A DNA stretch of 64,000 nt from Marinobacter santoriniensis NKSG1 (GTDB lineage: Bacteria; Pseudomonadota; Gammaproteobacteria; Pseudomonadales; Oleiphilaceae): assembly GCF_000347775.1 (NCBI RefSeq), contig NZ_APAT01000007.1, forward strand, positions 1-64,000. Direction: 5' to 3'. Numbering within the stretch: the first letter of the stretch is position 1; each line of letters opens with the position of its first letter. Below are positions 57,819 through 64,000 of this stretch, piece after piece. The notes under the pieces are model-generated. The model had not been told where the DNA came from. It saw only the letters and a program-made list of their open reading frames with translations, and made no database searches. The translations under genes and the position numbers were made by a program.

Positions 57819-58676
57819 TTGTATCGGATAAAGCAGTTGGATTCCTCTGTGAACCTGGCCGAGTTCAGCCGCTGGCTGAAAGATCAGGGGGTCAGTCATC
57901 GTATTACCGAGGAAGGTGGTCAGCAGGTACTCTGGCTGGAAAATCCGGATCACGCGCAACCGGTGCTCGCTGCACTGGAACGATTTCTGGCTGAGCCCGA
58001 GGTAAGGAAGGCCGTCGAAGAGCGCAACCGTTCACCGGTTTTTGTGGCCGGTCGCTGGCAACCTTCTCCACGGCATGCCCCCATGATTCTGGGGGTGATC
58101 ATTTTTGCGGTGGTCATGGTGTTGTTGACCGACATGGGGTCAAACCCGTTGTCGGCCTCGCTGTTGATCATTGACCCCCGGGTGTATGACTGGACGAGCT
58201 TTGATGGCCGGCTTCAGGCGCTGCTGCAAACCCTGGCAAGTGGTCAGATATGGCGGGTGATCACCCCGGATTTCCTGCATTTCAGCTGGACACATATTGT
58301 GTTCAACTCAGTAATGCTGTGGTTTCTCGGTAGCCAGATTGAATGGTTTGATGGACGGGGCCGGCTCGCCATTCTGTTCTTGGTGACCAGTGTGCTGTCC
58401 AACGGGCTGCAGTTTTTCGTGTCGGGTCCGCTTTTTGGCGGTCTTTCCGGCGTGGTTTACGGGATGTTGGGTTATTGCTGGCTCGGACAGCAACGAGCGC
58501 CACGATTCCAGTTTCCTCCGGCACTGGTGACCTTCGCCGTCATCTGGATGGTGCTCGGTTTTACGCCGTTGACTGAAATGCTGGGATTGGGTCGGATGGC
58601 CAACGAGGCTCACCTGGGGGGCTTTGTCGCCGGATTGCTCTGTGCCCTGTTGTTACCCGTAAGAAAGAGACAGTGA
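57819..58676 (+). CDS. glpG: Rhomboid intramembrane serine protease
   Basis: GlpG cleaves transmembrane substrates inside the inner membrane. The 285-residue protein has an N-terminal soluble domain (SVNLAEFSRWLKDQGVSHRI, as in E. coli GlpG) and about six membrane helices. The catalytic serine is S210 in GGLSGVVYGMLG and the histidine is H265 in NEAHLGGFVAG, with an HFSWTHIVFNSVMLWFLG helix before them. It starts at a TTG (57819) behind a GAGG-type ribosome site. A strong terminator follows. Confidence 0.94.
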   Translation: MYRIKQLDSSVNLAEFSRWLKDQGVSHRITEEGGQQVLWLENPDHAQPVLAALERFLAEPEVRKAVEERNRSPVFVAGRWQPSPRHAPMILGVIIFAVVMVLLTDMGSNPLSASLLIIDPRVYDWTSFDGRLQALLQTLASGQIWRVITPDFLHFSWTHIVFNSVMLWFLGSQIEWFDGRGRLAILFLVTSVLSNGLQFFVSGPLFGGLSGVVYGMLGYCWLGQQRAPRFQFPPALVTFAVIWMVLGFTPLTEMLGLGRMANEAHLGGFVAGLLCALLLPVRKRQ

Positions 58677-58683
58677 AAAAAGA

Positions 58684-58705
58684 CCCCGCCTGGGGCGGGG
58701 TTTAA
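58684..58705 (+). terminator. Rho-independent terminator after glpG
   Basis: CCCCGCC pairs with GGCGGGG around a three-base loop, with As before the stem and TTT after it, directly downstream of the glpG stop. Confidence 0.85.
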
Positions 58706-58764
58706 AGAGAGCGTTCAGCTCCTGATGAGAGAGACCAAATGATACGACCGTCGTCATTTGGTGT

Positions 58765-58783
58765 GCTAATGATAATCATTATC
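58765..58783. promoter_or_regulatory. Fur box upstream of yeaC
   Basis: The 19-base site reads GCTAATGATAATCATTATC, differing from the Fur consensus at one position. It lies 58 bases before the yeaC start, suggesting iron-dependent repression of yeaC and the DUF2797 gene. Confidence 0.9.
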
Positions 58784-58840
58784 GTTTGCGTATGTCAAAC
58801 GATTCCGTTAATTTTCTTTGAATGAGTTCAGGAGAGCGGA

Positions 58841-59134
58841 ATGACTTACGAGCAGCTTATTGAACGGTTGGATCCGGCCGTCTACCGGAATCTCCGTCAG
58901 GCCATTGAGCTTGGCAAGTGGCCGGACGGCCGAAAAATGACCGCTGAGCAGCGTGAAATCAGCCTTGAGGCGGTCATCTACTATGAGAACCGGCATAACA
59001 TCCCCGAGGAAGAGCGTGTCGGCTACCTGGACAGGGGAGCCAAAGCCGGTACGGCTTGCGATCCCTCGGTGCAGTTCCGTCAGGGTGATCGGCCGGAGGT
59101 TGATCCCGAGCAGTTTGTCGAGGTCAAGTCTTGA
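58841..59134 (+). CDS. yeaC: YeaC/DUF1315-family protein
   Basis: This 97-residue protein (YEQLIERLDPAVYRNLRQAI, KWPDGRKMTAEQREISLEA, VIYYENRHNIPEEERVGYL by parts) is a conserved gammaproteobacterial protein of unknown function. It is soluble and acidic. The ATG follows AGGAGAG. A near-perfect Fur box upstream suggests iron regulation, which gives the first hint of a role. It overlaps the next gene by 4 bases (TTGA), so both are co-translated. Confidence 0.85.
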   Translation: MTYEQLIERLDPAVYRNLRQAIELGKWPDGRKMTAEQREISLEAVIYYENRHNIPEEERVGYLDRGAKAGTACDPSVQFRQGDRPEVDPEQFVEVKS

Positions 59135-59970
59135 CCGGCGGCATCGATGTCACCGGCCGTCTGCGCAAGATGCCGGCAGAAGCAGGGGATCCGGTCACCT
59201 ATACGATCGCCGTCGGTGATGATCGCATTCCCCTCAACGAACTGATCGGACGTCCGCTTCAGATCGATTTTGATGGCGTGATCCGTTGCATACACTGCGA
59301 CCGGACAACGAAAAAGAGCTTTAATCAGGGATATTGTTACCCCTGTTTCCGGAAGCTGGCGGCCTGTGACAGTTGCATCATGAGCCCTGAAAAGTGCCAC
59401 TATCATCTTGGGACCTGCCGCGAGCCTGAGTGGGGCGAAACGCACTGCATGGTGGAGCATGTCGTGTATCTCGCGAACTCCTCCGGGCTCAAGGTCGGTA
59501 TCACCCGTGCAACCCAGGTCCCGACGCGCTGGATCGATCAGGGTGCGGTTGAGGCCATTCCGTTGCTGAGAGTGAAAACGCGCTATATTGCCGGCCTGGT
59601 CGAGGTGGCCTGCAAGCAGCATGTGGCGGACCGGACCAACTGGCGGGCCATGCTCAAGGGTGATGTCCCGGAGCTGGATCTGGTCGCCGAAAAACAGAGG
59701 ATGCTGGAGGTTATCGCTCCGGACATTGAGACCATCTGCGAGAACCAGGGTAACGATGCGGTCTGGCAGGTGGACGAGGATGGACTGGGTCTCAGCTATC
59801 CGGTCAGCGTCTGGCCCGAGAAGATCAAAACCCATAATCTGGACAAAGAGCCGCACGTGGACGGCGTGTTGGAGGGCATCAAGGGTCAGTACCTGATTCT
59901 TGATACCGGAGTGATCAATATCCGGAAGTTCACCGGGTATGAGGTTCGCTTCCGCGTGGATGCCCGCTGA
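59131..59970 (+). CDS. DUF2797-family cysteine-rich protein
   Basis: This 279-residue protein of unknown function starts at a TTG overlapping the yeaC stop, with GAGGT eight bases upstream. It has several paired cysteines in its first third (IRCIHCDRTT, GYCYPCFRKLAACDSC, CHYHLGTCREPEWGETHC by parts), suggesting zinc or Fe-S binding, and VKVGITR/KVGI-like strands in the GIY-YIG-like middle (NSSGLKVGITRATQVPTRWIDQG). It is co-transcribed with yeaC and so probably Fur-controlled. The nuclease-like resemblance is tentative. Confidence 0.82.
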   Translation: MTGGIDVTGRLRKMPAEAGDPVTYTIAVGDDRIPLNELIGRPLQIDFDGVIRCIHCDRTTKKSFNQGYCYPCFRKLAACDSCIMSPEKCHYHLGTCREPEWGETHCMVEHVVYLANSSGLKVGITRATQVPTRWIDQGAVEAIPLLRVKTRYIAGLVEVACKQHVADRTNWRAMLKGDVPELDLVAEKQRMLEVIAPDIETICENQGNDAVWQVDEDGLGLSYPVSVWPEKIKTHNLDKEPHVDGVLEGIKGQYLILDTGVINIRKFTGYEVRFRVDAR

Positions 59971-59991
59971 ACCGAATTTTTGGAGATTGTC

Positions 59992-62634
59992 ATGCGTAGT
60001 AACCAGCCCCAAACCATTTACCTGAGTGACTACACGGTTCCTGCGTATCTGGTTGATCACGTGGACCTGAGATTCGAGCTGTTCGAGGACGGCGCTCGTG
60101 TTCACAGTACCCTGTCGATCCGTCGCAATCCGGAATCCGCACGGAGCGATGCGTCACTCTCACTGGATGGAGACAGCCTCTCGCTTCAGGGGGTGAGTCT
60201 CGATGGGCGCGAGTTGCAGGCGTCGGAATACGAGCTGACTGACGATCAGCTTGTGATTGCCGATGTGCCCGATGCCTTCCAGCTCAATGTCGTTACCTGG
60301 ATCGAGCCTCAGAACAACACCCGACTGGAGGGGCTCTACAAGTCCTCGGGAATGTTCTGTACCCAGTGCGAAGCCGAAGGATTCCGTTGCATCACCTTTT
60401 TCCCGGACCGTCCGGATGTGATGTCCCGGTTCCGTACCCGCATCGAAGCGGATCAAACGGCGTACCCTGTTTTGCTGTCCAACGGCAATGACGTGGATCG
60501 CGGTGAACTGGAGGGCGGTCGCCACTTTGTCACCTGGGAGGATCCGTTCCCCAAACCCTGTTACCTGTTTGCCCTGGTGGCCGGGGATCTGGTGGAAAAA
60601 CGCGACACCTTCCGGACCTGTTCCGGCCGGGATATTGATCTCCGGATGTATGTGGAACCCCGGAATGCCGCGAAATGCGAGCACGCGATGGACTCCCTGA
60701 AACGTTCAATGCGTTGGGATGAGGAGGTCTACGGCCGTGAATACGATCTGGACATTTTCATGATCGTGGCGGTGGACGACTTCAACATGGGGGCCATGGA
60801 GAACAAGGGACTCAACATCTTCAACTCGTCCTGCGTTCTGGCCAGCCAGGAGACCGCCACAGATGCTGCCTTCCAGCGCATTGAAGCGATTGTCGCCCAT
60901 GAGTATTTCCATAACTGGTCCGGCAATCGGGTGACCTGTCGGGACTGGTTCCAGCTGAGCCTGAAAGAAGGCTTTACCGTATTCCGGGATTCCCAGTTCT
61001 CTGCGGATATGGGGTCGCCGACGGTGAAACGGATCGAGGACGTTACCTTGCTGCGGACCGCCCAGTTTGCCGAGGACGCCGGCCCCATGGCCCATCCGGT
61101 GCGCCCCGCGTCGTACATGGAGATTTCCAACTTCTACACCCTGACCATCTATGAGAAAGGCGCCGAAGTGGTTCGCATGATCCACAACCTGCTCGGATCG
61201 GAGATGTTCCGCAAGGGCAGCGATCTCTACTTCGAGCGTCACGACGGTCAGGCGGTAACCACCGACGACTTTGTCAGGGCGATGGAGGATGCATCGGGTC
61301 GGGATCTGGCGCAGTTCCGTCTCTGGTACGAGCAGGCCGGCACGCCCGTGCTGACGGTGTCCGATGAGTTCGATGAAGCGGCGGGGATTTATCGCCTGAC
61401 CATCAGGCAGGACATTCCGGACACGCCGGGCCAGATTGACAAGAAACCACAGCACATACCGTTCGCGCTGGGCCTGCTAGGTTCCCATGGCGAGCCTTTG
61501 CCCCTGCGGCTGGCGCCGGATGATCAGGATGCCCCGGATGAGCGTGTTCTGGAACTGACCGACGCCGAACATACTTTCGAGTTCCATGGTGTGGACGAGC
61601 GACCGGTGCCCTCGTTGCTGAGGCATTTCTCCGCACCGGTTCGCGTGCAATATCCCTGGACCCGGGAGCAGCTGCTGTTCCTGATGAGTCACGATCCCGA
61701 CGGCTTCAATCGCTGGGATGCGGGCCAGCGGCTGACGGTGGATGTCATCCAGTCTCTGGTGGGCACGCCAAAGGACACGCCGGTAGAGCCACGGCTGGTG
61801 ACCGCCTACAGGCACCTGATCTCAGATTCGGGACTGGACCAGGCACTGGTTGCCAAGATGCTGCAATTGCCATCGGAAGCCTACCTGATCGAATTGTCCG
61901 AGAGCGCCGATGTGCCGGCCATCCATGAGGCACGGGAGCGTGTGCTCAAGCATCTGGCGATCGCCCTTCGCGACGAACTGGTCGCCTGTTACAGACGGAA
62001 CGGTGAGTCGGGCGCCTACGAGGTTACCCCCGAGGCTGTTGCCAGGCGCAGTCTGCGCAACACGGCCTTGTCCTGGTTGCTGGCCATTAACGACGAAGAG
62101 GCCCGCGAATTGGCCGTTCGCCAGTTCCGCGGTGCCGATAACATGACCGATCACATGGGGGCGCTCCGGGCCCTGGTCAATTCCGATTACGAGGATGACC
62201 GGACCGAAGCCCTGGCGACCTTCTACGAGCAGTTTCAGGACGACCCTCAGGTGGTCGAACTCTGGTTCTCGGTGCAGGCGTCCAGCGACCGGGCGGGGCA
62301 GTTGCCGCAAATCCGGGAGCTGATGGCACATCCGGCCTTTGACTGGAAAAACCCCAACAAGGTTCGCTCCGTTGTAGGAGCCTTCGCCGGGCAGAATCTG
62401 GCGGCGTTCCATCATGCTGACGGTTCCGGCTATGAGTTCCTGGCGGATCAGGTCTGCCGTCTGGATGACAGCAACCCCCAGATTGCGGCCAGACTGGTGA
62501 CACCGCTGACTCGCTGGCGCAAGTTTGCACCTGCCTACAGTGCCAGCATGAGAGCCGCCCTGGAGCGCATCCGCGACAAGAAAGGGCTTTCCCGGGATGT
62601 CTACGAGGTGGTGCACAAAAGCCTGGCAGACTGA
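59992..62634 (+). CDS. pepN: Aminopeptidase N
   Basis: PepN is a zinc aminopeptidase removing N-terminal residues from peptides. The ATG at 59992 (GGAG upstream) gives 880 residues, close to E. coli PepN (870). It has GAMEN (267-271) for substrate binding, the zinc site HEYFHNW with H303, E304 and H307, the third ligand about E326 in SLKEGFTVFRDSQF, and the helical C-terminal domain. It lies 21 bases after the DUF2797 gene, so it may share the transcript or have its own promoter. Confidence 0.96.
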   Translation: MRSNQPQTIYLSDYTVPAYLVDHVDLRFELFEDGARVHSTLSIRRNPESARSDASLSLDGDSLSLQGVSLDGRELQASEYELTDDQLVIADVPDAFQLNVVTWIEPQNNTRLEGLYKSSGMFCTQCEAEGFRCITFFPDRPDVMSRFRTRIEADQTAYPVLLSNGNDVDRGELEGGRHFVTWEDPFPKPCYLFALVAGDLVEKRDTFRTCSGRDIDLRMYVEPRNAAKCEHAMDSLKRSMRWDEEVYGREYDLDIFMIVAVDDFNMGAMENKGLNIFNSSCVLASQETATDAAFQRIEAIVAHEYFHNWSGNRVTCRDWFQLSLKEGFTVFRDSQFSADMGSPTVKRIEDVTLLRTAQFAEDAGPMAHPVRPASYMEISNFYTLTIYEKGAEVVRMIHNLLGSEMFRKGSDLYFERHDGQAVTTDDFVRAMEDASGRDLAQFRLWYEQAGTPVLTVSDEFDEAAGIYRLTIRQDIPDTPGQIDKKPQHIPFALGLLGSHGEPLPLRLAPDDQDAPDERVLELTDAEHTFEFHGVDERPVPSLLRHFSAPVRVQYPWTREQLLFLMSHDPDGFNRWDAGQRLTVDVIQSLVGTPKDTPVEPRLVTAYRHLISDSGLDQALVAKMLQLPSEAYLIELSESADVPAIHEARERVLKHLAIALRDELVACYRRNGESGAYEVTPEAVARRSLRNTALSWLLAINDEEARELAVRQFRGADNMTDHMGALRALVNSDYEDDRTEALATFYEQFQDDPQVVELWFSVQASSDRAGQLPQIRELMAHPAFDWKNPNKVRSVVGAFAGQNLAAFHHADGSGYEFLADQVCRLDDSNPQIAARLVTPLTRWRKFAPAYSASMRAALERIRDKKGLSRDVYEVVHKSLAD

Positions 62635-62818
62635 TTCGCTGTTCCCTTCCTCTGATATCGGGCTGTGGCGGTGAAGACCCCGTCACAGCCTGATACAAAA
62701 TCGCACTTTCGGTCGATAGACTTCGTTGCCGGATCGGCTAACCTAAAAGAACGTCATAGTATCCATCAGACCACAATAAAAAGCCCCTAAGAGGCTTCCA
62801 GACGGATTTAGGTAGACC

Positions 62819-64000
62819 ATGAGATATAACAAAAATGTGTTGTTCGGCAGCCTCCTGGCTCTGTCCGTGGCAGCTGCGCCCGTCAGTGCCGCCGTATCGC
62901 AAAGCCAGGCTGACCGCCTGGGAAAGGATCTGACGCCTTTTGGCTCCCCGAAAGCTGGTAATAAATCAGGAACCATTCCCGATTGGGATGGTGGACTGAC
63001 CGAACCGCCTCCCGGATACGAAGGGAGTGGCCAGCATCACATCAACCCGTTCCCGGACGATCAGGTGCTTTTCACCATCACCGCCGCCAATATGGATCAG
63101 TACAGTGATCATTTGAGCGAAGGTGTGAAGGCCATGTTCGAGACCTATCCCACCACGTTCAAGGTGCCGGTGTACAAGAGCCGCCGCACGCACGCGATTC
63201 CGGATTGGGTCGCCAAGAATGTGAAGGACAACGCAACGTCTGCGGAAATGGTGGGCGAGGGCGCCGGTATCAAGGGTGCCTATGGGGGCTACCCGTTCCC
63301 GATTTTGAGCGGGAACGATGAACAAAAAGCCTGGCAGGTCATGTGGAACCATCTGACCCGCTGGCGTGGGATTTACGTCACCCGTCGTTCGAGTGAAGTG
63401 GCTGTCCAGCAGGACGGTGATTACTCGCTGGTGACCTCACAGCAGGAAGTGTTCTTCAACTTCTACAACCCGAAGGGTGATGAAAGCACCCTGGACAACA
63501 TCATTTTCTATTATCTGTCGTTCACCCTGTCACCACCCCGTCTTGCCGGTGGTGCCATCCTGATCCAGGAAACCCTGAACCAGATCATCGAGCCGCGTAA
63601 CGGATGGGGGTACAACGCAGGCCAGCGGCGCGTTCGCCGGGCGCCCAACCTTAACTACGATTCCCCGATCGCGGCATCCGACAACCTGCGCACCGCCGAC
63701 GACACCGACATCTTTAACGGGGCGCTGGACAAGTACAATTGGAAGTACCTGGGCAAGCGCGAGATCTACATTCCGTACAACTGTTACCGGATTGGTGAGG
63801 CCGGCGTGCCTTATTCCAAGATTCTCGGGATTTCCCACATCAACCCGGATCTGACGCGGTGGGAGTTGCATCGGGTCCACGTGGTTGAAGCGACCCTCAA
63901 GAAAGGTGAGCGTCACATTTATTCCAAGCGTCGTTTTTACGTGGATGAAGACAGCTGGAATGCGGTCCTGGTAGATCAGTACGACAGCCGAGGCAATCTC
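62819..64000 (+). CDS. DUF1329 (LolA-like outer-membrane-associated) protein, cut by the window end
   Basis: The gene starts at the ATG at 62819 and stays open to the last base, so about 394 residues are seen and the rest is missing. It has a signal peptide (MRYNKNVLFGSLLALSVAAAPVSA), then the DUF1329 pattern (LTPFGSPKAGNKSGTIPDWDGGL, TRWRGIYVTRRS, PRNGWGYNAGQRRVRRAPNL by parts, GKREIYIPYNCYR). Such proteins are periplasmic and are linked in Pseudomonas relatives to transport of hydrophobic compounds such as lipids or steroids. That link is family knowledge, not visible here. A small AAGCC/GGCTT hairpin lies at 62781-62797. Confidence 0.88.
   Translation, partial: MRYNKNVLFGSLLALSVAAAPVSAAVSQSQADRLGKDLTPFGSPKAGNKSGTIPDWDGGLTEPPPGYEGSGQHHINPFPDDQVLFTITAANMDQYSDHLSEGVKAMFETYPTTFKVPVYKSRRTHAIPDWVAKNVKDNATSAEMVGEGAGIKGAYGGYPFPILSGNDEQKAWQVMWNHLTRWRGIYVTRRSSEVAVQQDGDYSLVTSQQEVFFNFYNPKGDESTLDNIIFYYLSFTLSPPRLAGGAILIQETLNQIIEPRNGWGYNAGQRRVRRAPNLNYDSPIAASDNLRTADDTDIFNGALDKYNWKYLGKREIYIPYNCYRIGEAGVPYSKILGISHINPDLTRWELHRVHVVEATLKKGERHIYSKRRFYVDEDSWNAVLVDQYDSRGNL

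Noticed and set aside
62661-62690. GGCTGTG/CACAGCC inverted repeat after pepN
   Set aside because: Could be a terminator, but lacks a T-run and has a long loop; not supported enough to list.

Overview
The window looks like the chromosome of a marine gammaproteobacterium, most likely Marinobacter or a close relative. This is inferred from gene order and protein content: divergent fdxA and mutS, pncC (cinA-like) before recA with an SOS box, nadK-phosphoesterase-glpG-yeaC-pepN, fatty-acid genes and a DUF1329 protein. No database search was possible. Two regions differ sharply. Bases 1 to about 26,380 are visibly less GC-rich than the rest and form a Tn7-like transposon loaded with defence genes. 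From 26,389 to the right edge lies ordinary GC-rich core chromosome.

Tn7-like island (1-26,380). The transposition genes run leftward from the right end: tnsA, tnsB, tnsC, a short tniQ and a longer tnsD-like gene, overlapping or nearly touching. TnsA keeps its Glu/Asp/Lys triad, TnsB has a DD(35)E triad and TnsC has its Walker motifs. Three repeats built on TAATTGTTTT-N3-ACA lie at 26,305-26,380, just past the stop codon of yhiN. A matching inverted copy lies at 87-102. The tnsA-side end therefore abuts the yhiN 3' end, as Tn7 abuts glmS, and the far end lies at or just outside base 1. No tnsE, cas gene or CRISPR array is visible, so targeting is presumably protein-guided through the TniQ/TnsD proteins.

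Cargo (from the left): a frameshifted small gene; mcrB and mcrC (McrB appears to carry an extra PUA/EVE-like domain inside its motor domain); a large Cas4/RecB-like nuclease + DEDD exonuclease + SF1 helicase fusion; a tightly linked pair of an unknown soluble protein and a four-helix membrane protein; a type I restriction-modification operon with two different hsdM genes, hsdS and hsdR; a PD-(D/E)xK-like protein; and one more unknown. The helicase-nuclease and the soluble/membrane pair are the best candidates for a poorly described defence system.

Core chromosome (26,389-64,000). In order: yhiN, a PhzF-family gene, a MocR-type regulator with a palindromic operator, a FixLJ-like two-component pair, an acyl-CoA synthetase, a PF10118 protein, a DegV protein, a LysE exporter, fdxA, mutS, pncC, recA, a flavodoxin-like protein, a Lon-like protease, a second FixLJ-like pair, a MaoC-like protein, an AraC regulator, tRNA-Asp(GTC) with a near-consensus promoter, another AraC regulator divergent from fadH, a coiled-coil protein, nadK, a phosphoesterase, glpG, yeaC behind a near-perfect Fur box, a DUF2797 protein, pepN, and a DUF1329 gene cut by the window edge.
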